This document shows positions 51,015 to 59,584 of a stretch of 64,000 nt of DNA, piece by piece; the first letter of the stretch is position 1, and each line of letters opens with the position of its first letter. The stretch comes from Merdibacter sp965119685. GTDB taxonomy: Bacteria > Bacillota_I > Bacilli_A > Erysipelotrichales > Erysipelotrichaceae. The stretch is from assembly GCA_965119685.1 (NCBI GenBank), contig OZ221971.1, forward strand, positions 1,116,001-1,180,000, written 5' to 3'. The notes beneath the pieces are model-generated. The model saw only the letters and a list, made by a program, of their open reading frames with translations. It was not told the DNA's origin and did no database searches. The translations under genes were made by a program, and so were the position numbers.

Positions 51015-51374
51015 ATGGCAAGAGTTAAAGGTGGAACTGTATCACGCAATCGCAGAAAACGTGTCCTGAAGCTGGCAAAAGGATACTTTGGATCAAAGCA
51101 TATTTTATATAAGACAGCGCATGAGCAGGTCATGCATTCCTTCAAGTATGCTTACAACGATCGCCGCAAGCTGAAAAGCAACATGCGCAAGCTGTGGATC
51201 GCCCGCATCAATGCGGCGGCCCGCACCAACGATCTGTCTTACTCCAGACTGATGCACGGTTTGAAGTTAGCCAACATCGAGGTCAACCGCAAGATGCTCT
51301 CTGAGATGGCAATTCATGATGCCGCCGGTTTCAGCACGCTGTGCGATACCGCTAAGAAAGCGTTGGCCGCTTAA
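51015..51374 (+). CDS. rplT: Ribosomal protein bL20
   Basis: 119-residue 50S assembly protein, beginning MARVKGGTVSRNRRKRVLKL, with the helical KGYFGSKHILYKTA region and LSYSRLMHGLK near the C-terminal rRNA-binding domain. AGGAGG precedes the ATG. It is the likely autoregulator of the operon through the leader. Ends at the terminator 51458-51477. Confidence 0.98.
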   Translation: MARVKGGTVSRNRRKRVLKLAKGYFGSKHILYKTAHEQVMHSFKYAYNDRRKLKSNMRKLWIARINAAARTNDLSYSRLMHGLKLANIEVNRKMLSEMAIHDAAGFSTLCDTAKKALAA

Positions 51375-51457
51375 TATTTGATGATAGAAAACTGCCGGAA
51401 AAGCGTGAAAGGATGAGCAGCTCAAAACATCTGATTTTGGGGAGCCGGTTCCAATAA

Positions 51458-51477
51458 CGCGTATTCCGCGGTTTTTT
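51458..51477 (+). terminator. Intrinsic terminator of the infC operon
   Basis: CGCG-tattc-CGCG followed by G and six T residues. Confidence 0.78.
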
Positions 51478-51489
51478 ATATGTGAAAAC

Positions 51490-51765
51490 CAGAGATCAAA
51501 AGGATACCGATGAAAGATGGGAAATACGATTGGGAATATTGATCTCTGTTTTTTTCAGATGCAGGCACACAGAAGCAAGACCTTTCAAAAAGTAAGGACA
51601 GCGCTTTTTATAATGATAAAGAATCTTTGATGATATGCAGTGTGTTGGGATGCGCACTGTGTCTTTTTGTTTTTGTCCCTTTGTGTCGTGGCAAATCAGG
51701 GTTTGTCTTTCAATACCGTGAGAGTGTTTGAAGAACTTGAACGGAGTGAAAAGTTTCGCTAAAAT
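51490..51765 (+). promoter_or_regulatory. Isolated terminator-like hairpin and serine hydrolase promoter
   Basis: CAGAGATCAA (51490-51499) pairs with TTGATCTCTG (51539-51548), followed by seven T residues, but no gene lies before it, so it may end a short RNA. Further right, TTGAAC (51737-51742), 17-bp spacer, TAAAAT (51760-51765) is a good promoter with a leader of about 170 nt to the serine hydrolase. Nothing else is seen in 51556-51736. Confidence 0.6.
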
Positions 51766-51939
51766 AGGAGGTGTAAGAAAATTGCGGACGATTGGAAGGG
51801 AAGAAAGGGAGAGAGTACCTTACGAATGTCATAGAATGTAGGGGAAAGCGACACAGTGTAGACCGCTTCGATGAACGTCAGGCGGAAAAGGAAAAGCCAA
51901 AACAGATCGTTCGCTTACTCGAATGAGGGGGGGAGAACC

Positions 51940-52881
51940 ATGAAACAGGGGAGAAAACGACGCGTGCACAGATGCCCAATGCTGTTAGGGGCAGTGTTAC
52001 TCGCTGTCGGAGGTCTTTGGGGGATTGCGGGATGTGTGCAAAATGAGCAAGGACTGCTGGCGGCCGAGATATTTTCACAGAAGGATTATCACTCGATGAT
52101 GGAGCAGGCAGAAATCGCATCCATGCAGATGCAGGAGAATCTCGATGATCGCATCAGCGATTATCTGGCAGAAAACGGGTTCTCTGCATCGTCTGTGCAA
52201 TACTGCATCGAGGATTTGACAAGCCATCGCCGTTATGAAAAAGATGCGCAGATGAATGTGACGGCGGCCAGTATCTATAAGCTGCCTTTGGCGATGGTGT
52301 ACTATGAGAAGATCGCAGCGGGAGAGTTGAGTGAAGCGACGTGTTTCACCTATGAAGCGAGTCACTATGAACAGGGCGGCTCCATCCCTTTACGGTATCA
52401 GGTGGGGGATCAAATTCCGTTAAGGGAACTGTTAACAGCGCTCATCCTCGAGTCCGATAATACTGCCGGGCACATCCTGTTTGAAAATCTGGGAGGCTGG
52501 ACAGCCTATAAGCAGGTGATCAGCAAATACAGCGATACCCCGCAGGAGGCGATTTTCTTTTCGCTGAACAATGTGACCAACGCGGCATATACGGCGGATG
52601 TGCTGGCGTATCTCTATGCACATGAACAGTCGTTTTCCCAGCTGCTTTCAGATTTAAAGCAGGCGAGTCCGGGTGAGTATCTCCGCTATGTCATCGATGA
52701 GGAAACCGCCCAGAAATACGGATTGTTGGGCGATTACCGCAATGCGGCAGGCATCGTTTACGGAGAGCATCCTTACAGCGTTGCCATCTTTACTTCCTTG
52801 GGAGAGAGCGGCAGCCGTGTGATCGGGGAGATCAACGCGATCTGCTATGCATATTTCAACGGAGAGGAATGGCAACCGTAA
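51940..52881 (+). CDS. Membrane-anchored serine hydrolase (class A beta-lactamase fold)
   Basis: 313 residues. A basic N-terminus and one hydrophobic segment (about 13-33), which could be an uncleaved anchor or a lipoprotein signal (IAGC), precede the catalytic domain. Active-site elements: SIYK (Ser111, Lys114), SDN (172-174) and KYG (259-261) in place of KTG, followed by AGIVYG. It belongs to the penicillin-recognising family; action on cell wall or a peptide is more likely than antibiotic breakdown. ATG 51940 has GGGGGGAG 5 bases upstream. Confidence 0.82.
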   Translation: MKQGRKRRVHRCPMLLGAVLLAVGGLWGIAGCVQNEQGLLAAEIFSQKDYHSMMEQAEIASMQMQENLDDRISDYLAENGFSASSVQYCIEDLTSHRRYEKDAQMNVTAASIYKLPLAMVYYEKIAAGELSEATCFTYEASHYEQGGSIPLRYQVGDQIPLRELLTALILESDNTAGHILFENLGGWTAYKQVISKYSDTPQEAIFFSLNNVTNAAYTADVLAYLYAHEQSFSQLLSDLKQASPGEYLRYVIDEETAQKYGLLGDYRNAAGIVYGEHPYSVAIFTSLGESGSRVIGEINAICYAYFNGEEWQP

Positions 52882-52905
52882 GAGGGGCGATAACGAATAA
52901 GACGG

Positions 52906-53012
52906 AAAATGCATCGAAATCAATGATAGGATACCTCCAAAGGAACAGATTTTTATATGTAATCTGTCTGTTTCAGAGGTATCCTGTCAAATCAGAGGCA
53001 GATGCATTTTTT
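52906..53012. repeat. Nested triple palindrome after the serine hydrolase gene
   Basis: Three perfect stems are nested: outer AAAATGCATC (52906-52915) with GATGCATTTT (53001-53010), middle AGGATACCTC (52928-52937) with GAGGTATCCT (52976-52985), inner ACAGATT with AATCTGT (about 52945-52967). T residues follow the outer arm, so it may act as a large terminator. The interval 53013-53226 contains nothing else I can assign. Confidence 0.7.
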
Positions 53013-53226
53013 GCATGTGAGTCTGTCGCTAAGCATTGCCGAAACTGATCAAAAACAGGTGTATCGTCGGATAAGCATTCCTTTTCTTTGCATGCGGTTA
53101 TCCCTTGCTCTGTAATTTGCTGTTTCGTTCTATCTCTTTTTACAGTTTCATCACTGTTTCATTTTATGAAAAAAAGGGCATTCTTTTGAATATTCGGTGA
53201 AGAAGCGTATTTGTGTCTCGGTGCGT

Positions 53227-53256
53227 TTGACAAAGGGAATCACGCGATGTTATGAT
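53227..53256 (+). promoter_or_regulatory. Promoter of the DUF2812 gene
   Basis: TTGACA (53227-53232), 18-bp spacer, TATGAT (53251-53256) with a TGT extension. Confidence 0.72.
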
Positions 53257-53315
53257 TAAAAAGATTTTCCTGACGCGACGCGCAGGGAAAGACATGAAGT
53301 CAGGAGGAACGAGAG

Positions 53316-54446
53316 ATGAGTCAGAAAAGCAATCACACTGAATCAGAGGTTTCAGATATCACCGTGACGGAAATGGATCAGCACTCAGATGCGGCTGACG
53401 ATCAGCAGCGCATGGAGCATATGCAGGAGGCAAACGCTTCCAAGGAAGAACAGGCGCCCAAAAAAGCAAAAAACGATGTACAGGCACAGGTGAAAGCAAA
53501 GGGCGCGGCGGCACTCTCATGGGGCAAGCAGGGCGCAAAGCGGGTGAAAAGCGCTTGGCAAACGCTGTGGAACGAAGAGCGCAAAGCGGCGATGAAAAAG
53601 GCGTGGAGCGCAGTTTGCAAAAAAGGGAAAGCTCTGTGGAAGCAGGTGTGCACATGGTGTCAAAGGCTGGCGAAGCGCATCGGCGAGGGATGGAAAAAGC
53701 TGGCAAGCGAAGAGCGTAAGCAGGCGGTAAAGGCCAAGGCGGCGGCCTGCTGGGGATATATCGTCAAAAAATGTGCGCAGCTCAAGCATAAAGTGAGCGC
53801 AGTGCTGCACAATATGAAAGAAAAGGAAACGGATGAGGGGTTGCGCACCTATAAGCTGTTTTATATTTCGGATTATGAAAAGGAAGCGGCTTATCTGCGC
53901 AGCATGTCTTTAAAGGGGTATCACTTTGTTCGCAACGACGGTTTCAGCTTTGAGTTTGTCAAGGGCGATCCTAAGAATTATTTCTACCTGTTAGATTATT
54001 ATAAGGTAGATCCTTCCCAGGAGGAGCTGGCGCATTGGCAGCAGCAGGGCTGGGAGGATATTTTTCATGCACCGGTCAACTATGAGGGCAGCTGGCATTT
54101 CTTTCGACGTGAGCTGAAAGAGGGAGATATGCTGGAGTACAATGAGAACAACGATTCGCGTCTGGAGCTGTTTGAACGGCTGACGAGAAACTGGCAGGGC
54201 ATCCTGTCGGTGGTTGCGCTTTGTACGGTGTTCAGCATCGTCGCCGTCAGCATGCAGATCGCCCTGCGCGGATTTCCTTGGATGATAGCGTTGTGTCTGG
54301 TATTAGCGGCAATCTGTGTGTGCATCTTCCTGATCTATCTCAATATGTACTATCGCACGCGGCTGCGCATTGTGGATATTCATAACGCACGCCGGCAAAA
54401 AGAGGAATTTAAAAAGGAAGATGAAGCGAGTGAGGACGCGCAATAG
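53316..54446 (+). CDS. DUF2812 membrane protein with amphipathic N-terminal repeats
   Basis: 376 residues. An acidic start (1-45) is followed by about 125 residues of Lys/Ala/Trp-rich repeats (GKQGAKRVKSAWQTLW, WKQVCTWCQRLAKRIGEGWK) that look like amphipathic helices. Next is the DUF2812 domain (about 180-280, with YEKEAAYLRSMSLKGYHFVR and PKNYFYLLDYY), then two transmembrane helices (about 295-345) and a charged tail. DUF2812 genes often sit with PadR regulators in other genomes; none is adjacent here. AGGAGG precedes the ATG. Confidence 0.78.
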   Translation: MSQKSNHTESEVSDITVTEMDQHSDAADDQQRMEHMQEANASKEEQAPKKAKNDVQAQVKAKGAAALSWGKQGAKRVKSAWQTLWNEERKAAMKKAWSAVCKKGKALWKQVCTWCQRLAKRIGEGWKKLASEERKQAVKAKAAACWGYIVKKCAQLKHKVSAVLHNMKEKETDEGLRTYKLFYISDYEKEAAYLRSMSLKGYHFVRNDGFSFEFVKGDPKNYFYLLDYYKVDPSQEELAHWQQQGWEDIFHAPVNYEGSWHFFRRELKEGDMLEYNENNDSRLELFERLTRNWQGILSVVALCTVFSIVAVSMQIALRGFPWMIALCLVLAAICVCIFLIYLNMYYRTRLRIVDIHNARRQKEEFKKEDEASEDAQ

Positions 54447-54640
54447 CTCACGAACACGGATTTGAAACGGCGAGTGAGGCGTATGCAAAACGCAGGAAAT
54501 TCATCGCTGTGCTTTCTAAAGCAAAAGACGAAAACTGCGGCTTGATTCGTCCGTGCTCACATCACAAGGGATGGCTTTGCCGTACACTGGAAGATTTGTT
54601 AGCATTCATGTAAAATCGCTGTAAAATGGCAGATGCGCCA

Positions 54641-54669
54641 TTTACAAAGCCAAGAAAACATGCTAGAAT
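54641..54669 (+). promoter_or_regulatory. Promoter of the Mn riboswitch-P-type ATPase unit
   Basis: TTTACA (54641-54646), 17-bp spacer, TAGAAT (54664-54669) with a TG extension. An inverted repeat, GTAAAATGGC (54621-54630) with GCCATTTAC (54637-54645), overlaps the -35 box and could be an operator. Confidence 0.75.
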
Positions 54670-54675
54670 GATGAG

Positions 54676-54796
54676 CAATAAGGGAGTAGTCAGCACATTG
54701 TGCGAATCTGGTTCAACATACCCGAATTTCGATTCTGGCCGGGTTCATAAGTGACGAGACTTATAGAAAGGGATATTTCTATGGTCTCGTTTTTTT
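54676..54796 (+). ncRNA. yybP-ykoY (Mn2+) riboswitch
   Basis: Two conserved segments of this class are readable: AAGGGAGTAG (54680-54689), matching the usual GGGGAGUAG loop, and CAACATACCCG then CGGGTTCATAA (about 54713-54750), matching the CAACAUACYCG internal loop. They are followed by GACGAGAC, then an intrinsic terminator CGAGACTTATAGAAA / TTTCTATGGTCTCG with seven T residues. Mn2+ binding should prevent termination and permit expression of the ATPase. Confidence 0.85.
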
Positions 54797-54832
54797 GTTG
54801 GGACACATGGGAATACGGAAAGGACGTACGAT

Positions 54833-57439
54833 ATGGAAAAACGGTTTTATCAATGGGAAAGCGCAGAGCTGTTGGAGGAATTGCAGACTTCTTTGCAGGG
54901 GCTGACAGAGCAGGAGGCGGATCACCGTTTGCAGCGGGATGGCAAAAATGAATTGCAGGAAAGCAAGCCCCCGCACCCGCTGATGATCTTTCTGTCACAG
55001 TTTCGCGATCTGCTCGTCGTCATCTTGATCGCTGCGGCCATCATCAGCATGGTGAGCGGCGAGGTGGAAAGCACTGTCGTCATTTTGGCGGTCATCACAA
55101 TGAATGCGGTATTGGGGACGATGCAGACGATCAAAGCGCAGAAGTCTTTAGATGCGCTGCGTCAGCTCTCCACGCCAAACGCGCGCGTGATGCGCGGCGG
55201 GGTGAAGATGGAAGTGCCCAGCACTCAGCTGGTGGTCGGCGATGTGCTGCTGTTAGAGGCGGGCGATGTCGTCGGCGCGGATGCCCGCGTGTTAGAATCC
55301 TATTCCTTGCAGGTCAACGAGAGCGCTTTGACTGGTGAAGCGGAAAGTGTGGAGAAGCAGACGAGTGTCATTGTGGGAGAATGCCCGCTGGGCGATCAGA
55401 AAAACATGGTATTTTCCAGCGGTTTGGTCACGTATGGGCGCGGGGTCGCCGTCGTCTGTGCGACGGGAATGCAGAGTGAGATCGGTAAGATCGCCGCGCT
55501 GATGAATCAGACGAAGGAACGCAAGACGCCGCTGCAAAAGACGCTGGATGATTTTGGCAGGAAGCTGAGCATCGGCATCATCCTGATCTGCATTCTCGTC
55601 TTTGGCTTAAACGTGCTGCAAGGCAATGCCGTGCTGGATGCGATGATGTTTGCGGTCGCGCTGGCGGTAGCGGCGATCCCGGAGGCGCTCTCCAGCATTG
55701 TGACGATCGTGCTGGCGATGGGAACCTCGCAGATGGCAAAGGAGCATGCCATCATCAAGAACATCAACTCGGTGGAAAGCCTCGGCTGCGTTTCTGTCAT
55801 CTGCTCGGACAAGACCGGCACGCTGACACAGAACCGCATGAGCACACAGCAGTTTTTCAGAGATCACCGGCAGATTGACGCAAAGCAATTACAGGCGGAG
55901 CGCATCGATGAGCTGTTATTGCTTGGCTTTGTACTGTGCAATGACGCGCAGAGTGCGACCGGACAGCGCATCGGCGATCCGACGGAGCTCGCCTTTGTTG
56001 ATCTGGCGCACCATTATGGCAAGGATGAGCTGGCGCTGCGTGCGCAGTACCCGCGTTTGGCCGAAAACCCTTTTGATTCCCAGCGCAAGCTGATGTCAAC
56101 GCTGCATCAGATGGGAGAGCGGCGGGTGCTGATCGTGAAAGGCGCGTGTGATGAGCTGCTTAAGCGCTGTGTGCGCATTGAGAGCGAAACGGGCTGCCGT
56201 ATGATCGAGGAAGCGGACCGACAGGCGGTGCTGGTGCAAAACGGACAGTTTGCCGAAAACGGCCTGCGCGTGCTGGGCTTGGCTTATCGTGTCATGGAGA
56301 CAACGACGAGCACGCTTACGCTGGCAGATGAGTCATCACTGACATTTGTCGGTTTGGCTTCGCTGATGGACCCGCCGCGTGAGGAGAGTGCACAGGCGGT
56401 GAGCGACTGCCGGCAGGCGGGAATGATTCCGGTGATGATCACCGGCGATCACAAGGTGACCGCTTGCAGTATCGCGCGTACGATTGGCATTTATCATGAG
56501 GGTGATCTCTGTCTGGATGGGATGGAGCTTGGCGCAATGAGCGACGCCCAGCTGGACGCTTGTCTGGAAAAGGTGCGGGTGTACGCCCGCGTCGCCCCTG
56601 AACACAAGATTCGCATCGTACAGGCGTGGCAGCGCAAAGGCAAGCTCGTTGCGATGACGGGAGACGGCGTCAATGATGCGCCGGCCTTGAAGCAGGCGGA
56701 CATCGGCATCGCCATGGGCATCACCGGTACCGAGGTCAGCAAGGACGCCGCCAGCATGATTTTGACCGACGACAACTTTGCGACGATTATTAAAGCGGTC
56801 GGCGCGGGGCGCAATGTCTATGCGAACATCCGCAATGCGATCATCTATCTGCTGGGCGGTAATCTCTCCGGAATCATCACCGTGCTGTGCGCCTCATTAT
56901 TTGCATTGCCGGTGCCGTTTTTACCGGTGCACCTGCTGTTTATCAATTTGATTACCGACTCTTTGCCGGCGTTAGCCATCGGCATGGAGCGCTCCAGCGA
57001 CGATGTGCTCAAACAGGCGCCGCGCGATCCTTCACAGGGTATCTTGGATGGCTCCACGGTGCGTACGCTGGGCGTGCAGGGCGTGCTGATTGCGGCGGTT
57101 ACGATCGCTGCTTACTTCATCGGTCTTTCATACAGCTGGGCGCAGGCGACGACAATGGCGTTTGCGACGCTTTGCTTGGCGCGGCTCTTCCATGGCTTCA
57201 ACTGCCGCAGCACCTATTCCCTGCGTCACATCGGCCTCTTTTCCAACCGTTACTCGATTGCGGCGTTCTTTGCCGGAGCGCTGTTATTAGGTGTGATTTT
57301 GTTTGTGCCGGGTCTGCATGCGCTGTTTTCGGTGACGACGTTAGCGCCGTGGCAGCATGCGCTGATCGTCGTGCTCGCTTTCTTGCCGACGCTGTGCATT
57401 CAGCTCATCAAGCTGTGGCAGGAACGCGGCCAAGGATAG
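54833..57439 (+). CDS. P2-type cation-transporting ATPase, probable Mn2+/Ca2+ efflux
   Basis: 868 residues with the P2 ATPase order: N-terminal cation ATPase domain, actuator motif TGEAESVEK (TGE), TM4 site AAIPEALSS, phosphorylation DKTGTLTQN, nucleotide site with KGACDELL, hinge GDGVNDAPALKQAD, and TM6 NLITDSLPALAIG. By sequence type it is a calcium-transporting-like ATPase. The upstream yybP-ykoY riboswitch indicates that its expression answers Mn2+, so Mn2+ efflux is the best inference. AAAGGA lies 10 bases before the ATG. Confidence 0.92.
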   Translation: MEKRFYQWESAELLEELQTSLQGLTEQEADHRLQRDGKNELQESKPPHPLMIFLSQFRDLLVVILIAAAIISMVSGEVESTVVILAVITMNAVLGTMQTIKAQKSLDALRQLSTPNARVMRGGVKMEVPSTQLVVGDVLLLEAGDVVGADARVLESYSLQVNESALTGEAESVEKQTSVIVGECPLGDQKNMVFSSGLVTYGRGVAVVCATGMQSEIGKIAALMNQTKERKTPLQKTLDDFGRKLSIGIILICILVFGLNVLQGNAVLDAMMFAVALAVAAIPEALSSIVTIVLAMGTSQMAKEHAIIKNINSVESLGCVSVICSDKTGTLTQNRMSTQQFFRDHRQIDAKQLQAERIDELLLLGFVLCNDAQSATGQRIGDPTELAFVDLAHHYGKDELALRAQYPRLAENPFDSQRKLMSTLHQMGERRVLIVKGACDELLKRCVRIESETGCRMIEEADRQAVLVQNGQFAENGLRVLGLAYRVMETTTSTLTLADESSLTFVGLASLMDPPREESAQAVSDCRQAGMIPVMITGDHKVTACSIARTIGIYHEGDLCLDGMELGAMSDAQLDACLEKVRVYARVAPEHKIRIVQAWQRKGKLVAMTGDGVNDAPALKQADIGIAMGITGTEVSKDAASMILTDDNFATIIKAVGAGRNVYANIRNAIIYLLGGNLSGIITVLCASLFALPVPFLPVHLLFINLITDSLPALAIGMERSSDDVLKQAPRDPSQGILDGSTVRTLGVQGVLIAAVTIAAYFIGLSYSWAQATTMAFATLCLARLFHGFNCRSTYSLRHIGLFSNRYSIAAFFAGALLLGVILFVPGLHALFSVTTLAPWQHALIVVLAFLPTLCIQLIKLWQERGQG

Positions 57440-57470
57440 GAAATAGGTAAAATGGAGTAAAGGGTGTCAG

Positions 57471-57501
57471 GGGAAATCTGTTATTGGATAACAGGTTTCC
57501 C
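57471..57501 (+). terminator. Hairpin after the P-type ATPase
   Basis: GGGAAATCTGTTAT pairs with ATAACAGGTTTCCC (one mismatch, 3-base loop). The U tract after it is poor (TATACTTATTTT). Confidence 0.65.
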
Positions 57502-57599
57502 TATACTTATTTTCATGTGAAATCGTGTGGAAGTGCCAATGGTGCTTGTATTTGTGAAAACTCATGCTATAATAACAAAAAAAAGAGAGGGGCGAGGAG

Positions 57600-58055
57600 A
57601 TGGGCAATTTGCGGCATACGACAAATGAGCTCTTAGTCGGATTATTTAACTACATATTATATATAGAAGAGCGCAACTTGAAAAAGCGCGGCATCAAACT
57701 GTCGATGAATGATGTGCATATATTAGAGAGCATTCAGAAAGCGAGCGACAACAGCATGTCGCACATCGCCGCCCGCATCATGGTGACGCAGGGTACCCTT
57801 ACCACCAACGTGAACAAGCTGATCGCCAAGGGCTATGTGGAACGCTATCAGGACGGGAAGGATAAGCGGATCAAACGGCTGCGGATTACGGAAAAGGCGC
57901 TGCCGGTGCTGGCAATTCACGAACAGTTCCATGAGGAGATGATCGATCAGGCAATCGGCAAGCTGGGCTTGGAGGAAAACGTGCTGCTCAACGAGACATT
58001 GGAAAACGTGCTGGCGTACTTTCGCGAGGAATATCGCGAGCAGGCGGGCATTTAA
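57600..58055 (+). CDS. fabT: MarR-family regulator FabT
   Basis: 151 residues of the MarR fold, with the winged helix MSHIAARIMVTQGTLTTNVNKLIAKGYVERYQDGKDKR (quoted only to locate it at about 55-95 in parts: MTQGTLTTNV-like core, wing DGKDKRIK). FabT represses fatty-acid synthesis genes when bound to acyl-ACP. Assignment rests on the neighbouring acpP-acc-fab cluster and on TTTGA-N3-TCAAA boxes there. Promoter TGC-TATAAT at 57568-57573; GGGGCGAGGAG precedes the ATG. Confidence 0.85.
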   Translation: MGNLRHTTNELLVGLFNYILYIEERNLKKRGIKLSMNDVHILESIQKASDNSMSHIAARIMVTQGTLTTNVNKLIAKGYVERYQDGKDKRIKRLRITEKALPVLAIHEQFHEEMIDQAIGKLGLEENVLLNETLENVLAYFREEYREQAGI

Positions 58056-58061
58056 ACAGGG

Positions 58062-58088
58062 GATATGCAAAGGCATATCTTTTTTTTC
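58062..58088 (+). terminator. Intrinsic terminator of fabT
   Basis: GATATGC-aaag-GCATATC followed by eight or nine T residues. Confidence 0.93.
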
Positions 58089-58782
58089 GTTACAGCGGCA
58101 GAAAATGATAGAATCTTTGGACAGCTGTGCGATTGAGCAATCATACCGTAAAATAGGTCTAAAGAAACTTGCAACAAGTTTGCGGCAAATGAAAGTACCT
58201 GCTGCATCGGCGCGCAGAGAGAAATACAGAGAAACAGAAGAGATGGGACGTTGAGATGAGGAAACACACGGCAGACGCGCATCCATCCGGTAGGATGAAA
58301 TATCATCCCGTTTACATTTCACAAAGAAAATGATGAGAGGATATCAAAATAAAGGGTAAACGATACGGTATTCCTAACTTGATGATTCTCTCGCCGAGCG
58401 TTGAATGCGGTGAATATCAGATTTTCCAAAAGTTAGGCTTGCATTGTGATACACAGGATAACCTCGTTATACAAAGGGATGATACATGAATCATTCATGG
58501 AATGAGGGTATAGCGTCCCAATGATAAGACAAAACGATCATGCAAAAAGGAATGCCGCAGGAGGAACGAAGGGGGAACACACAGACGGGCGAATTGTCTT
58601 GATTTTGGGCAGTGCGCTGTGTTATAGGGGAAAACAGCGCCGATCGCCGCTGCAAGGGAATCGAAAGGACACGCAGATCTTCAAAATATTCCTACTTTTT
58701 TTGAAAATTGATACAAAGCATGAAGGATAGCGCTTTCTTGCGCATCACATGAAAATAACATAATCTTTTTATTATCAAAGTA
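58089..58782. other. Long intergenic region between fabT and acpP
   Basis: About 690 bp without a confident gene. It contains short dyads: GGATGA/TCATCC near 58290 and CCTAACTT with AAGTTAGG (about 58374 to 58437). One stretch (about 58340-58490) reads as an uninterrupted 50-codon frame with no proper start, which may be a decayed gene. Confidence 0.5.
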
Positions 58783-58838
58783 TTTACTTTGAGTTTCAAA
58801 AGGTGTATAGTCTTACCTGTAATCTTTGATACTCAAAG
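58783..58838 (+). promoter_or_regulatory. acpP promoter with two FabT boxes
   Basis: Promoter TTTACT (58783-58788), 17-bp spacer, TATAGT (58806-58811). Box 1 TTTGA-gtt-TCAAA (58788-58800) covers the spacer; box 2 CTTTGA-tac-TCAAAG (58824-58838) lies just after the start. The pattern matches the known FabT operator core TTTGA-N3-TCAAA, so FabT should block both polymerase binding and escape. Confidence 0.85.
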
Positions 58839-58858
58839 TTTTTAAGGAGGACAAACAC

Positions 58859-59086
58859 ATGTTGGAACAGATTAAAAAAGTGCTGGTAGACGCACTGAAT
58901 ATCGACGAAGAGACGGTAACCCCGCAGGCAAACCTGAAGGACGATCTGGGCATCGATTCCTTGGCTGCCGTTGAGCTGGCGCTGGAGCTGGAGACGGAAT
59001 TCGACATCCGCATCGAGGATGATGAGCTGGCAAAGCTGGAAACGGTGCAGGACATCATCGACATCATCGAAGCAAAACAGAAATAA
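58859..59086 (+). CDS. acpP: Acyl carrier protein
   Basis: 75-residue acidic four-helix carrier of growing acyl chains. The phosphopantetheine site is Ser34 in LGIDSLAAVEL. Start MLEQIKKVLVDAL at ATG 58859 with AAGGAGG 8 bases upstream; the longer frame from 58826 starts inside FabT box 2. First gene of the acpP-accBCDA-fabH-fabK cluster. Confidence 0.97.
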   Translation: MLEQIKKVLVDALNIDEETVTPQANLKDDLGIDSLAAVELALELETEFDIRIEDDELAKLETVQDIIDIIEAKQK

Positions 59087-59092
59087 GGCAAT

Positions 59093-59121
59093 AGATGAGC
59101 TAAGTGATCTTAGCTCATTTT
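59093..59121 (+). terminator. Attenuator-like hairpin between acpP and accB
   Basis: AGATGAGCTAAG-tgat-CTTAGCTCATTTT: a stable stem with a T run followed by A residues. It would lower expression of acc genes relative to acpP, which cells need in greater amount. Confidence 0.75.
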
Positions 59122-59140
59122 AAAAAGGGAGTGAAGAGAC

Positions 59141-59584
59141 ATGGATACCGGCAAGATCAAGGAGATCATTTCAATATTCGAGCAGTCCTCGCTTTCCGGC
59201 ATGGAGCTGGAAGCGGACGATCTGAAAATCAAACTGAGCAAGGAGGCGCCCGTCGTTTCCCTATCGTCACCGGCGATCCCATCGCAGCCATCGTCGAATG
59301 ATTTGACGAGGGAAACACAGGTGCAGGAAGAGGAGGCGCATGTGCAGGGAGAACGTGTGCGCTCACCGTTAGTAGGTACCTTCTATGCGGCGGCAAGCGA
59401 GGGAGCGTCACCGTTTGTCAAAGTCGGCGACAGCGTGGAAAAGGGCGACATTCTGTGCATTATCGAGGCAATGAAGGTCATGAATGAGATTCACGCCCCT
59501 TGCAGCGGTATCGTCAAGGCGATATTTGCCGAGGATGGCGCAATGGTTCAGTTCGATGAGGAACTGATGGTCATCGGTGCGTAA
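59141..59584 (+). CDS. accB: Biotin carboxyl carrier protein of acetyl-CoA carboxylase
   Basis: 147 residues: an N-terminal helical segment, a flexible Pro/Ser/Gln-rich linker (about 40-72) and the C-terminal biotinyl domain with EAMKVMNEI, biotinylated at Lys112. It carries the carboxyl group from AccC to the AccAD transferase in the first step of fatty-acid synthesis. AAAGGGAGTGAAGAG precedes the ATG. The accC gene starts directly after its stop. Confidence 0.97.
   Translation: MDTGKIKEIISIFEQSSLSGMELEADDLKIKLSKEAPVVSLSSPAIPSQPSSNDLTRETQVQEEEAHVQGERVRSPLVGTFYAAASEGASPFVKVGDSVEKGDILCIIEAMKVMNEIHAPCSGIVKAIFAEDGAMVQFDEELMVIGA

Noticed and set aside
51940..52881. Antibiotic-resistance beta-lactamase
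   Set aside because: The SxxK and SDN motifs are present, but the KYG element and membrane-anchored form fit a general serine hydrolase family; resistance is not supported.
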